64,000 nucleotides of DNA from Clostridium thermosuccinogenes (GCF_002896855.1 NZ_CP021850.1:1389665-1453664); one strand, 5' to 3'; shown: positions 18,772-28,051, counted from the stretch's first letter. The notes: generated by a model from the letters alone, not told the origin. Made by a program: numbers and translations.

Positions 18772-20517
18772 ATGAAAGAATTAAAAGCACTGCTGCATTT
18801 TGCAAAGCCATATAAATGGTATATTGCACTGGCTACACTGTGCATGATTACAGTCACTGCGATGAACATGGTAGCTCCATGGATGATCCGAAATATTGTC
18901 AAGATAATAACAGACGGGCCTTCCAATCAGATTGACATGAAGCAGGTTACCATCCTTGCTCTCACAGCCCTGGCTGCATATCTCATAAGAGCTGCTTCCC
19001 AGTTTGGTTCCGATTACATATCCCACTATTCGGCCTGGTATATATTGAATGATATACGGCGCTATATGTATGAGCACATGCAAAAGCTGCCTCTTAAATA
19101 CTTCCAGGACAGGCAAACCGGAGAGCTGATGTCCAGGGTGATGAATGATACCCGAAACTTTGAGGAGTTGCTGGCTCATGCAATTCCGACACTGATAGTG
19201 AATGCTCTGACATTGATCGGTGTGTCCTCAATACTTTTATCCCTGAACATACAATTGACTTTGTATACCTTGATTCCAGTACCTATTCTGATATGGTTGG
19301 TTGCTAAATTCAGCAAGATTTCCAGGCCCAGATTCAAGGATGCCCAGGTGAAAATTGCGGAGGTCAATTCCATACTTCAGGACAATTTTACAGGGATCAA
19401 AGAAATAAAGGTTTTCACCAAGGAAGAGTATGAGCTGAAAAGGACAGGTAAGAGCATATATGACCATACACGGTCAATATTAAACGCAGTGAGGTTGAGC
19501 AATCTGTTCCATCCCGGAATAGAGTTTGTATCCAGCCTGGGGACAGTTATAGTAATATTTTTCGGTGGCATTCTCGCCCTTTCAAACCAGCTGTCTCTGG
19601 AGAACATGGTGGCTTTCCTGCTGTACCTGAACTCCTTCTATCAGCCGGTTATCGTCCTGGGAAGGATAAATGAAGGGCTCCAGCAGGCTCTGGCCAGTGC
19701 GGAAAGAGTGCTGGAAATACTGGATGAAGGCGTGGAAGACTATGACAAGCAGAATTCCATCCGGGTAGACAGGGTGAAAGGGGATTTGGAATTTAGAAAT
19801 GTTAGCTTCGACTATATAAAAGGAATTACAGTCCTCAAGGATATTTCCTTCAAGGCAAAAGCAGGAGAAACGGTGGCATTGGTAGGTCCTACAGGAGTGG
19901 GCAAGACCACGCTGGCCAATCTGATACCCAGGTTTTATGATCCTGATGCCGGACAGATTTTGATTGACGGTAAAGATATAAGAGATATGGATTTGACGAG
20001 CCTCAGAAAGCAGGTGAGCTTTGTATCCCAGGATGTGTTCCTGTTCAATGGAACCGTAAAGGAGAATATACTTTACGGCAGGCTCGATGCCAGCGATGAA
20101 GAAGTGATAGCTGCTGCCAAAGCTGCCAATGCCCATGATTTTATAATGGAGCTGGCGGATGGTTACAACACACAGGTGGGAGAAAGGGGAGTGAAGCTTT
20201 CCGGTGGGCAGAAGCAGAGGATATCCATTGCCCGGGCAATACTTAAGGATGCTCCCATATTGATACTGGATGAAGCCACTTCTTCGGTAGATACCCAGAC
20301 GGAAAGACTGATTCAGGAAGCACTGGAGAAGCTGATGAAGAACAGGACTACTATTGTGATTGCCCACCGCCTGTCTACCATCCAGAAAGCTGACCAGATT
20401 ATTGTTATTAAGGAAGGAAAGATAACAGAAAAAGGCAAGCATGAAGAGCTGCTGGAGCTGAAAGGGCTTTACAGTCAGCTGTGCGAAGCGCAGAGCGGTG
20501 GTTGCATCGTTGCATGA
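18772..20517 (+). CDS. ABC exporter, fused membrane and ATPase domains (MsbA/MDR type)
   Basis: 581-residue half-transporter that would act as a homodimer or heterodimer exporting a lipid, drug or peptide. Six predicted membrane helices (about 15-310) precede the nucleotide-binding domain with Walker A GPTGVGKTT (near residue 371), signature LSGGQKQR (near 476), Walker B ILILDEATSSVD and the switch His in AHRLSTI. ATG follows GGGAGGATA. It forms an operon with the MarR gene 2 bp upstream. It ends with a Gly-Gly-Cys-containing tail. No neighbour reveals the substrate. Confidence 0.93.
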   Translation: MKELKALLHFAKPYKWYIALATLCMITVTAMNMVAPWMIRNIVKIITDGPSNQIDMKQVTILALTALAAYLIRAASQFGSDYISHYSAWYILNDIRRYMYEHMQKLPLKYFQDRQTGELMSRVMNDTRNFEELLAHAIPTLIVNALTLIGVSSILLSLNIQLTLYTLIPVPILIWLVAKFSKISRPRFKDAQVKIAEVNSILQDNFTGIKEIKVFTKEEYELKRTGKSIYDHTRSILNAVRLSNLFHPGIEFVSSLGTVIVIFFGGILALSNQLSLENMVAFLLYLNSFYQPVIVLGRINEGLQQALASAERVLEILDEGVEDYDKQNSIRVDRVKGDLEFRNVSFDYIKGITVLKDISFKAKAGETVALVGPTGVGKTTLANLIPRFYDPDAGQILIDGKDIRDMDLTSLRKQVSFVSQDVFLFNGTVKENILYGRLDASDEEVIAAAKAANAHDFIMELADGYNTQVGERGVKLSGGQKQRISIARAILKDAPILILDEATSSVDTQTERLIQEALEKLMKNRTTIVIAHRLSTIQKADQIIVIKEGKITEKGKHEELLELKGLYSQLCEAQSGGCIVA

Positions 20518-20707
20518 CGGTTTTTGCAATTGCGGGTCCGGATTGTCCCGATGCTTGCAATTACATCTATAGGACAGCTCAAAGCAGAATTGATAAAAAA
20601 CTTTGTATGTACTATTATTAAGAGGACATAATTTTTGAGTAATACCTGTGAATGACGCATAAGGTGAGGCATAATCAAATAAAAATTCTAAGAGGAGATG
20701 AGTGTAC

Positions 20708-21832
20708 ATGCAGTATAAAGATTTCGGAAAAACCGGTATAAAGATTTCCGCCCTCGGCTTCGGAGCCATGAGGCTGCCCCAGACCAATATTGACGGAAAG
20801 AGTGTTTTTGACACGGAGAAAAGCATAGAAATGATACACAGGGCCTTTGAACTGGGAGTTAATTACATTGATACCGCACCAGGCTACTGCAATGGTGAAA
20901 GCGAAATAATTGTGGGAAAAGCTCTTAAAGGCTGGAGAGACAAGGTATATCTTTCTACCAAGAACCCCATAGAAGATGATTCCGGAGACCACTACCGTGA
21001 AAGGCTGGAAAAATCCCTGAGAAAGCTGGATGTGGATTATATTGATTTTTACCACATGTGGGGCATAAATTGGGATACTTATGTAAACAAGATTGATGTG
21101 AAGAATGGCCCGCTGCAGGCTGCTTTCAAGGCCAAGGAGGAAGGCTTGATCAAGCATATTTCCTTCTCCTTCCATGACAAGCCTGAAAACATGATTAAGA
21201 TCATTGATACCGGGAACTTCGAAACCGTGCTGTGTCAGTACAACCTTCTGGACAGATCGAATGAGGAAGCCATCGCCTATGCGAAGGAAAAAGGTTTAGG
21301 TGTGGTGGTAATGGGCCCGGTGGGAGGAGGAAGACTGGGAAGCCCTTCAGAGGTTATAAGGAATCTGCTTCCAGGCAAAGTGTCCAGCAGTCCTGAAGTG
21401 GCTTTAAGGTTTGTTCTTTCAAATCCCGGTGTTTCATGCGCATTGTCCGGCATGAGCACTATAGAGATGGTGGAGGAGAATGCTAGGATAGCATCCAATG
21501 AATCGCCGCTCAGTGAAGCTGAAGTAGCGGCTATAAAAGCTTCCATGGAGGAAAACCGGCGTATGGCGGGGCTTTATTGCACAGGATGCAACTATTGCAT
21601 GCCATGTCCCCAGGAAGTAAATATACCTCTTAACTTCCAGCTTATGAACTATCACCGGGTTTACGGACTGACCGAGCATGCCAGGGAGCAATACAAAAAG
21701 ATCGGTACCGTGGACTGGATGAAGGGTAAAAAGGCTGAAGAATGCGTAGAGTGCGGCTTATGCGAGGAAAAGTGCCCGCAGAAGTTAAAAATACGTGAGC
21801 AGCTTAAGGAAACAGCCAAAGCATTGGCATGA
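20708..21832 (+). CDS. Aldo/keto reductase with C-terminal 4Fe-4S ferredoxin domain
   Basis: 374-residue protein common in Clostridia. The N-terminal TIM-barrel aldo/keto reductase starts FGKTGIKISALGFGAMRLP; likely catalytic residues are Asp and Tyr in DTAPGYCNGESE, Lys in LSTKNP and His in FYHMWG. The C-terminal tail has two cysteine motifs, CTGCNYCMPCP and CVECGLCEEKCP, that would bind two iron-sulfur clusters, suggesting electron transfer to or from ferredoxin rather than NADPH alone. The ATG at 20708 is preferred over an in-frame GTG at 20702, which is too close to the AGAGGAG site. The substrate is unknown. The gene stands alone. Confidence 0.9.
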   Translation: MQYKDFGKTGIKISALGFGAMRLPQTNIDGKSVFDTEKSIEMIHRAFELGVNYIDTAPGYCNGESEIIVGKALKGWRDKVYLSTKNPIEDDSGDHYRERLEKSLRKLDVDYIDFYHMWGINWDTYVNKIDVKNGPLQAAFKAKEEGLIKHISFSFHDKPENMIKIIDTGNFETVLCQYNLLDRSNEEAIAYAKEKGLGVVVMGPVGGGRLGSPSEVIRNLLPGKVSSSPEVALRFVLSNPGVSCALSGMSTIEMVEENARIASNESPLSEAEVAAIKASMEENRRMAGLYCTGCNYCMPCPQEVNIPLNFQLMNYHRVYGLTEHAREQYKKIGTVDWMKGKKAEECVECGLCEEKCPQKLKIREQLKETAKALA

Positions 21833-21887
21833 TGAAGCTGACATGATGAATCCGGCATGATAAAATAATACAGGATGGTTGAAGGTT

Positions 21888-21920
21888 ATTTAGGCGCAAA
21901 AGCGATTTTTGCGCCTAAAT
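21888..21920. other. Perfect 14 bp inverted repeat between the reductase and hypC
   Basis: ATTTAGGCGCAAAA pairs perfectly with TTTTGCGCCTAAAT across a five-base loop. No T run follows on the plus strand beyond the stem, so it is not a classic terminator, although the T-rich half of the stem could serve on either strand. It separates the reductase from the hypCDE operon. Confidence 0.6.
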
Positions 21921-22014
21921 CAATGTTTACATTAAATTTGCTTTTTTATATTATAGGTTGAGGAATGAGATATTAATAATATAGAAATTTATTATCAGTA
22001 TTGGAGTGTTTAAT

Positions 22015-22239
22015 ATGTGTCTTGCCATACCCGGTAAGGTGGTTAAAATCACAGAAAAAACCTGCGTTGTAGATATCATGGGTGCTGAAAGGGAGGCTTC
22101 AACAGAGCTGCTTGACGGTGTGAAAGTGGGAGATTATGTATTGGTTCATGCAGGCTGCGCCATACAGAAAATGGACGAGCAGGAAGCGTTGGATACGATA
22201 CGGATGTTTGAAGAAATGAAGGATATTGCCCATGAATAA
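22015..22239 (+). CDS. hypC: HypC/HybG family hydrogenase maturation chaperone
   Basis: 74-residue chaperone that, with HypD, carries the Fe(CN)2CO unit to the hydrogenase large subunit. The protein begins MCLAIPGKVV; the Cys after the initiator Met is the conserved functional residue, so the ATG at 22015 must be the start and the in-frame GTG at 22006 is excluded. GGAGTG precedes it. Its end overlaps hypD by 8 bp. Confidence 0.96.
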   Translation: MCLAIPGKVVKITEKTCVVDIMGAEREASTELLDGVKVGDYVLVHAGCAIQKMDEQEALDTIRMFEEMKDIAHE

Positions 22240-23323
22240 TTTGATAGATGAGTTCAGAAATTCAGATACAGCCCGCAAAATGGTAAGGATATTGTCGGAA
22301 TACAAAGGAAGACCCGTAAACCTGATGGAGGTATGCGGCACCCACACCATGTCCATATTCAGGTTTGGTATAAGGGATGTGCTGCCGGAAAGCGTCAGGC
22401 TGCTTTCCGGACCCGGCTGTCCTGTATGCGTTACTCCAAACTATTTTATAGATGCAGCCATCGAATTGTCAAAGATGGATGATGTGATAATCACCACCTT
22501 CGGGGATATGATGAGAGTACCGGGCAACGGTTCTTCGCTGCTTGAGCAGAAAGCTTCCGGAAAAGACATAAGGATTGTCTATTCACCTTTGGATTCATTG
22601 AAGATAGCGGCTAATAACCCGGATAAGAAGGTGGTTTTCCTGTCCGTGGGTTTTGAAACCACCACTCCGGTTTCTGCTCTGACTGTTATAAAAGCAAAGG
22701 AAGAAGGCATAAATAACTTTTACCTGCTGTCGGCCAATAAAACCATGCCTGAAGTCCTGAAAACCCTATGCTTGGACCCTGAAGTAAATATTGACGGATT
22801 TATTTATCCCGGTCATGTAAGTGTAATAACCGGTACCGCCATGTACGATGAAATTGCCGAAAAGTACGGCATGCCGGGTGTAATAGCCGGATTTGAGCCC
22901 CTGGATATCCTCCATGCCATAATAAGGCTTGTGTCAAACATAATGAGCGGCAGGGTACTATCGGAGAACGGCTATAAAAGGGCTGTTAATCCCGAAGGCA
23001 ACCCTGTGGCCCTGGCCAGGCTTTATGAAGTTTTTGAACCATGTGACGCCAGGTGGAGAGGAATCGGATTGATACCCGGTTCCGGTCTGAAGATGAGGGA
23101 TGCATACGCAGATTATGATGCTTGGAAAGTGTTTGACATACAAGTTACGGATCACAGCGATCCCAAAGGGTGTCTGTGTGGAGAGGTTTTAAAAGGAAAG
23201 AGGACACCGAAGGAGTGCAAACTGTTTAATACTATATGTACGCCTGAAAATCCGGTGGGCGCATGCATGGTATCCTCCGAGGGTACCTGCGCGGCTTATT
23301 ACAAGTATGACATGAAGCGGTGA
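22232..23323 (+). CDS. hypD: Hydrogenase maturation protein HypD
   Basis: 363-residue iron-sulfur scaffold on which the Fe(CN)2CO group of NiFe hydrogenase is assembled with HypC. Conserved motifs are visible: CGTHTMSIFRFGI, LLSGPGCPVCVTP and FLSVGFETTTP in the first half, and the C-terminal cluster-binding cysteines in CLCGEVLKG, CKLF, and CTPENPVGACMVSSEGTCAAYY. The ATG at 22232 overlaps the hypC stop; an in-frame TTG at 22226 is possible but less likely. Confidence 0.96.
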   Translation: MNNLIDEFRNSDTARKMVRILSEYKGRPVNLMEVCGTHTMSIFRFGIRDVLPESVRLLSGPGCPVCVTPNYFIDAAIELSKMDDVIITTFGDMMRVPGNGSSLLEQKASGKDIRIVYSPLDSLKIAANNPDKKVVFLSVGFETTTPVSALTVIKAKEEGINNFYLLSANKTMPEVLKTLCLDPEVNIDGFIYPGHVSVITGTAMYDEIAEKYGMPGVIAGFEPLDILHAIIRLVSNIMSGRVLSENGYKRAVNPEGNPVALARLYEVFEPCDARWRGIGLIPGSGLKMRDAYADYDAWKVFDIQVTDHSDPKGCLCGEVLKGKRTPKECKLFNTICTPENPVGACMVSSEGTCAAYYKYDMKR

Positions 23324-23552
23324 TGCTATTATAGAGCTGAGAGCCGACAATAAAATTCCGGGTTTTATTGCTTTGTTGACAGTGGGAAATATTACCATCA
23401 ACGTTTGCGCTGGGGAACATTACTGTTAACCAGCACTGTTAACCGGCAATGCCAGGTGATAACCTAACCACATTCTGCTGTAAAGGCTGATGGAAGCTTG
23501 CGTCAGATTACGGCAGTCATAACAGCAAAGGAGAATGATAAGGAGAAAAAAC

Positions 23553-24560
23553 ATGAAAGATATAATCACCCTCGCCCATGGAAGCGGGGGTAAACTTACC
23601 CATGAATTAGTAAGAGAAATATTTAACAAGCATTTTGCCAATGATACCCTGCTGCAGGGTAATGATGCAACCTGCTTTGATGTTCCGCAGGGGAAAATTG
23701 CGTTTACCACCGATTCCTTTGTCATCAGTCCTGTTTTCTTCAAGGGGGGAAACATAGGAAAGCTTTCCGTATGCGGGACGGTGAATGATTTGGCTGCCTG
23801 CGGAGCCCACCCCATGTATTTGAGCTGCGGCTTTATTATAGAAGAAGGATTTCCCCTTGCAGACCTGGAGAGGATAGCGGCATCCATGGGAGAGACGGCC
23901 CGGGAATGCGGCGTGAAAATTGTTGCCGGGGACACCAAGGTTGTGCAGAAGGGCGCTGCGGATAAGGTTTTCATAAATACATCCGGCATCGGAGTTGTTC
24001 CTGCCGGCATAAATATATCCGGGTCCAATGCCAAACCCGGCGATAAAGTCATAATAACAGGATATATAGGCGATCACGGCTGCTCCATCCTTTTGGAAAG
24101 GGAGGGCCTGGATATTTCGTCGGATATTCAAAGTGACTGTGCTCCCTTAAGCGGGATGATGGGAGAAGTCCTGGCAGCGGCAAGCGATGTGCATGTTTTG
24201 AGAGATCCGACCCGAGGCGGCCTGGGAACCACATTAAATGAGATTGCCATCCAGAGCAATGTGGGCATACGTATATTTGAAGAAAAAATACCTGTAAGGA
24301 ATGAAGTCAGGGGGGTATGTGAACTGCTGGGAATGGACCCGCTGTATATGGCCAACGAAGGAAAGATGATCATCATTGCTCCGGAAGCTTCTGTAAATAC
24401 CATTTTGGAAGTCCTGAAAAAGCAAAGGTATGGGGTTGACTCCTGTGTGATAGGGGAGGTTATCGATACCCCGGCCAAAAGGGTTGTTATGAAAACTGTG
24501 ACCGGCGGCAGCAGGATAGTGGACATGCTGACGGGGGATCAGCTGCCGAGGATTTGCTGA
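23553..24560 (+). CDS. hypE: Hydrogenase maturation protein HypE
   Basis: 335-residue ATP-dependent dehydratase that turns the HypF-made thiocarboxamide on its C-terminal cysteine into a thiocyanate. It starts with the motif ITLAHGSGGKLTHELV, has the AIR-synthase-like TDSFVISPVFF and GNIGKLSVCGTVNDLA segments, and ends in LPRIC, the required C-terminal Cys. The ATG at 23553 follows AAGGAG; an ATG at 23535 in frame is upstream of that site and unlikely. It lies 229 bp after hypD, a gap with no gene, and is probably in the same unit. hypA, hypB and hydrogenase structural genes are not in the window. Confidence 0.96.
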   Translation: MKDIITLAHGSGGKLTHELVREIFNKHFANDTLLQGNDATCFDVPQGKIAFTTDSFVISPVFFKGGNIGKLSVCGTVNDLAACGAHPMYLSCGFIIEEGFPLADLERIAASMGETARECGVKIVAGDTKVVQKGAADKVFINTSGIGVVPAGINISGSNAKPGDKVIITGYIGDHGCSILLEREGLDISSDIQSDCAPLSGMMGEVLAAASDVHVLRDPTRGGLGTTLNEIAIQSNVGIRIFEEKIPVRNEVRGVCELLGMDPLYMANEGKMIIIAPEASVNTILEVLKKQRYGVDSCVIGEVIDTPAKRVVMKTVTGGSRIVDMLTGDQLPRIC

Positions 24561-25088
24561 ATTAACCGGATGGTAGATATTGCTGTGCCGGGTAAAGAGG
24601 CTATTTAGGAGCAAATATTTCGTTATAGCTAAATATGAGATAAGTAAGAATTCAATAAGTAATCTCTTTGAATAATTGTGATTTATGCGGAATGCAGGTT
24701 ATCTACAAGAATCAAAGGCTTTAGCTTTAAGCTTAGGATATATGATTTAAGGGATTACATCGACTGATTTCTTCAATTATCATGAATTAAAGCACAGGAA
24801 ACAATACTGACGTTCTCCTGTGTTTTTTCTTGATTATATAAATTTGCTGGGATAGAATAGTAACATACACCATGGCTTCTTCTTTTTACCAGATGATTAA
24901 TTAGGGTGGAGTTCCAGAAAATTAGTTAAGTATAAGTCGGTGACAACATAATTGCAGATGCAATAGGTGCAGAGTATTCGGGTATAAAGGAGTGCGTATA
25001 AGAAGTCCTAGCGAAGTTGAGGTTGAATATTGATCAGTAGTAAAAGGGGATACACCTAGTGATTATATTGTGAGGTAAGGTGATGATG
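24561..25088. other. Non-coding gap between hypE and a methyltransferase gene
   Basis: About 530 bases without a supported gene. A terminator lies at 24793-24828. The stretch 24950-25040 could be translated as a short peptide interrupted by a stop and might be a decayed coding remnant, but no family is recognisable. Confidence 0.5.
24793..24828 (+). terminator. Rho-independent terminator downstream of hypE
   Basis: Stem CACAGGA/TCCTGTG extended by AAC/GTT across a bulge, followed by six T. It lies 230 bases after the hypE stop and probably ends the hypCDE transcript. Confidence 0.65.
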
Positions 25089-25883
25089 ATGTCCAATATT
25101 AATAATGCTTCAATGTTAAGACAGCAATATAAGGATGACAGCAACTTAGATATCAGGATTAAGTTGCACCAAAAATACAGCACCAACAAATATGGGTACA
25201 CCAATTGGATGTTCGATTTATATGAATTTTTCGATGGATGCAAGGTTTTGGAGCTGGGATGCGGAAACGGAAGCATGTGGGAGAACAGAATGGAGAAGCT
25301 GCCTGCCGGAACCAGCCTTGTCCTTTCCGACATTTCCGAAGGTATGATAGAGATTGTCAAAGAGAAATTCAAAGATTATTCTTTTGTCTCAACGGAGCTG
25401 ATAGATATTCAGGATATACCTTATCCCGATAATACATTTGATATAGTAATAGCAAATTCCATGCTTTATCACGTTCCTGACTTGCAAAAGGCGATATCGG
25501 AAGTTTATCGTGTCTTGAAGCCGGGCGGTAAATTTTATGCCACAACTACAGGAGTGAATGGAATGCAAAAATATCTATATGATAGGTTTCAGGAGTTTAA
25601 ACCTCAGTTAAATGCCTTCAGCCAGCCGTTTCCCTTTAATCTGCAAAACGGAAAGGAGATATTAGGCAAGAGCTTTTCAAAGGTAGATAAGTATGAGTAT
25701 GAAGATTCGTTGGAAATAACAGAAACGGCAGACTTGATGAATTGGATATATTCCTCGTTGCTAATGTTGAGGATTGATAAGAATGATTTGGAAGGCCTTG
25801 ATGAATTCTTCGAAAACTGCAAGGACGAAAGGGGAGTAATCAAAATCCCAAAGGAAGCCGGCATGTTTGTGTCTTCAAAATAA
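25089..25883 (+). CDS. Class I SAM-dependent methyltransferase
   Basis: 264-residue protein with a seven-strand methyltransferase fold. Motif I is VLELGCGNGSMW near residue 50, followed by a DIS acidic motif, the FDIVIANSMLYHV motif and VLKPGGKFYATTTG. This matches Methyltransf_11-type enzymes acting on small molecules, lipids or unknown substrates. Four start codons in a row (GTG 25080, ATG 25083, 25086, 25089) follow GAGGTAAGG; the last is best spaced. The gene stands alone, so its substrate cannot be inferred. Confidence 0.85.
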   Translation: MSNINNASMLRQQYKDDSNLDIRIKLHQKYSTNKYGYTNWMFDLYEFFDGCKVLELGCGNGSMWENRMEKLPAGTSLVLSDISEGMIEIVKEKFKDYSFVSTELIDIQDIPYPDNTFDIVIANSMLYHVPDLQKAISEVYRVLKPGGKFYATTTGVNGMQKYLYDRFQEFKPQLNAFSQPFPFNLQNGKEILGKSFSKVDKYEYEDSLEITETADLMNWIYSSLLMLRIDKNDLEGLDEFFENCKDERGVIKIPKEAGMFVSSK

Positions 25884-26008
25884 AGACTGCCTTTTTCATT
25901 TCATGCCACATGTTTTAAACGTCCTGAACCTGGTGGACGATGTAGCAAGGAGTGATCTGGGATGAAAAAAAAAGAACTGAATTGCATATGGGAAAATAGT
26001 GAAATCAA

Positions 26009-26041
26009 GGGCTTGTGAGCCCAAAACTGGCTCACAAGCCC
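26009..26041 (-). terminator. Terminator between the convergent methyltransferase and alcohol dehydrogenase genes
   Basis: Perfect 13 bp stem GGGCTTGTGAGCC/GGCTCACAAGCCC with a seven-base loop. On the minus strand it is followed by a T-rich stretch (TTGATTTC), which fits termination of the alcohol dehydrogenase transcript; it may also slow plus-strand transcription. Confidence 0.6.
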
Positions 26042-26099
26042 CATTAAATTATCGTAGAAAATCAATTTGCATAAAAAGTTGCATGTATTTCCATATAGC

Positions 26100-27161
26100 C
26101 TATTCCATTATCACAATTGGTTTTATAAGGTCTTTTGGCTTTTTCGCCATGAGATAAAAGGCGTCTTCAATTGATTCAAGTCCCTTAAATCTATGAGTTA
26201 TCATTCTGCTGGGATCAACCCTTCCTGCCTTTATCATGGAAAGGAGTCTTTCAATTCTCTTTCTTCCGCCAGGGCAGAGGCCTCCTTTTATGGTCTTATG
26301 GGATAGGAATCCTGCAATATATGCATTAGGGATGCTCAATACTTCAGTTTCAGTGATAACCTCAAGCATTGCCACATTTCCTCCTCCGGCTTTTACTACA
26401 GCTATGGCATTGTTCAGAGCTTCAGCACCTCCGCCTGCAACAATGGCAGCATCAGCACCCTTACCGCCAGTAAGCTTCATAATCTGCTCAATAAGGTCAC
26501 CATCTTTGTAGCTTACTATGTCTGTTGCTCCATACTCTTTTGCAAGCTCCACGCAATTAGGTCTTGTTCCAACAGCAATTAACCTTCCGGCCCCACGTAA
26601 TTTTGCGCCTGCTACGGCCATCAAACCAACAGGTCCGATTCCAAAGACCACCACAGTGTCCCCAAATTTCACGTCTGCCAGCTCAGAGCCGTAAAATCCG
26701 GTGGTCATCATATCTGTTGCCATAACAGCGGACTCGAGAGATACACCTTGGGGGATCAATCCCAGATTCATATCAGCAGAACGAACTTTTACCTGATTTG
26801 CAAAAGTTCCATCCTCATAATTTGAGAAATTTATGGCAGTAAACAAGCCACCTGCATCCTGGTGCGTTCCATCCTGAATATCGGGATGCTTCCATGTGGG
26901 AGTGGTACATGGGATCGCAACCCTGTCGCCAACCTTGAAGTCTTTTACATTGGCGCCGACTTCTATTACTTCTCCAACACATTCATGACCGAGTATTCTA
27001 TTCTTCAAGTGTGGTCCTTCCATCTCATAGGCCGAGTGAACGTCGGAAGAACAGGGTGAAATCGCAAGAGGGCGAACTATAGCATCGTCAGGACCACAAA
27101 CATAGTCTGGTTTTTCCATCCAACCTACTTTGCCTTTTTCTAATACTCCAAATCCTTTCAT
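26100..27161 (-). CDS. Zinc-dependent secondary alcohol dehydrogenase, NADP-type (TbADH/CbADH-like)
   Basis: 353-residue medium-chain dehydrogenase closely resembling the isopropanol/secondary alcohol dehydrogenases of Thermoanaerobacter and Clostridium beijerinckii, which interconvert ketones and secondary alcohols. The zinc ligands Cys37, His59 and Glu60 (SPCSSDVHS, LGHECVGE) are in the family positions and an Asp is present in TDMMTTGF near 149. The coenzyme motif GIGPVGLMAVAGAKLRGAG is followed by VGTRPN, where the family GSRP binds the NADP phosphate. The start is the ATG ending at 27161, 8 bases after GGAGG; an upstream in-frame ATG at 27176 overlaps this site. It is a lone gene with a candidate operator upstream. 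Confidence 0.93.
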   Translation of the reverse strand: MKGFGVLEKGKVGWMEKPDYVCGPDDAIVRPLAISPCSSDVHSAYEMEGPHLKNRILGHECVGEVIEVGANVKDFKVGDRVAIPCTTPTWKHPDIQDGTHQDAGGLFTAINFSNYEDGTFANQVKVRSADMNLGLIPQGVSLESAVMATDMMTTGFYGSELADVKFGDTVVVFGIGPVGLMAVAGAKLRGAGRLIAVGTRPNCVELAKEYGATDIVSYKDGDLIEQIMKLTGGKGADAAIVAGGGAEALNNAIAVVKAGGGNVAMLEVITETEVLSIPNAYIAGFLSHKTIKGGLCPGGRKRIERLLSMIKAGRVDPSRMITHRFKGLESIEDAFYLMAKKPKDLIKPIVIME

Positions 27162-27189
27162 ATATAAGACCTCCATGGGTTGTTAAAAT

Positions 27190-27229
27190 ATTGTCAATCT
27201 ATAGTTCATCATAGCACTAGATGGACAAT
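27190..27229. promoter_or_regulatory. Imperfect inverted repeat upstream of the alcohol dehydrogenase
   Basis: ATTGTCAATCTATAG (27190-27204) and CTAGATGGACAAT (27217-27229) form an imperfect dyad with arms of about 13 bases. It lies about 30-70 bases upstream of the divergent adh start, where an operator would be expected. Confidence 0.4.
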
Positions 27230-27656
27230 AAATCAATAGAAATATTTATGTAAACTAAGAATAAAGGACAGGGTATCGGCACAAAGGTAGCAGTATTCAA
27301 ATAAAACTCTTAATGTAAATAAACCAACCTAAAAACCTAGCTTTAGTATGCCTGGTAAGAAATTTTCTTTATTCATGAGATTGAATAAAATATAGCTTCG
27401 GCAGTAGCAGCATTATTTTTTGATGTGCTTTCAAGAATGCCCTGTTAGCAACTCAATCGAAAAATCGTTGATTTGCTCCTATTTGGCCTATAGTAAAATA
27501 ATGATAAAAAATGTAGCTATGGGAAAGATGGATATGCCTTTCCAATGTGTCCACTTATATGTCTATATCATGTATTAAAAAAGTTGCTATATTTTTGGCA
27601 AACTTTGCAGCCTTTCCGTCGTCTAAAGCGTATATAGGTGGAAAGAGGTGAAGCGA
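27230..27656. other. Intergenic region between adh and the ECF sigma unit
   Basis: About 430 bases with no supported gene. The only signal recognised is an ECF-type promoter at its right end (27597-27625). Confidence 0.5.
27597..27625 (+). promoter_or_regulatory. Candidate ECF sigma factor promoter
   Basis: GGCAAAC (27597-27603) followed by a 16-base spacer and CGTCTA (27620-27625). This matches the AAC-N16-CGTCTA-like pattern of extracytoplasmic-function sigma promoters such as those of SigW/SigX in B. subtilis. It lies 32 bases before the first gene of the unit that encodes an ECF sigma factor, as expected for autoregulation. Confidence 0.5.
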
Positions 27657-27935
27657 ATGGCATATAAGTCCTATCGGCCGGAGGACTTTGAAGCGGTTGT
27701 GACAAAACATGAAAACAGACTGTATCGCACTGCCCTTGACAACCCCATCTTTCTCATAGATGAACTGACCCTTGACGCGGTACTGGCACGGACTTATGAG
27801 GTTTCAGACTCAGGGGATGAGCCTGGCCAGCGAATGAAATTCAGTGTGTTGTATGGGGATGTCCTGGTGGAACTTAACGCAAAAGGTGTTTCATCCGAAG
27901 TAATATTTGAAATCTTACAGCAGCTTTTGATGTAA
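27657..27935 (+). CDS. Small protein preceding ECF sigma factor, unknown function
   Basis: 92-residue protein not recognised as a characterised family. The ATG at 27657 follows AAAGAGGTG by six bases, so translation is likely. The first 25 residues (FEAVVTKHENRLYRTAL) resemble the start of an ECF sigma factor region 2, but the remainder (DELTLDAVLARTYEVSDSG and onward) does not continue as a sigma factor. It ends about 115 bp before the true sigma gene. It may be a modulator co-expressed with the sigma unit, or a small orphan. The sigma likeness is weak and could be chance. Confidence 0.6.
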   Translation: MAYKSYRPEDFEAVVTKHENRLYRTALDNPIFLIDELTLDAVLARTYEVSDSGDEPGQRMKFSVLYGDVLVELNAKGVSSEVIFEILQQLLM

Positions 27936-28051
27936 GCATGGGTGGAAATAGATGAAATATTTTCAAATTTAATTTTTGTGGCGAATATTTTCATTAAAAT
28001 CCTGTCTATTTAGATGAAGGCCTTCAATTTTTCGGTGAAAGGGGGATGCAT

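Noticed and set aside
19582-20826. 414-codon minus-strand open frame opposite the ABC exporter
   Set aside because: Lies antisense to a clear ABC ATPase with all motifs; the translation has no recognisable domain and unnatural composition.
27657-27935. Calling the small protein a sigma factor
   Set aside because: Only the first about 25 residues look sigma-like; no region 2.3/2.4 or region 4 follows.
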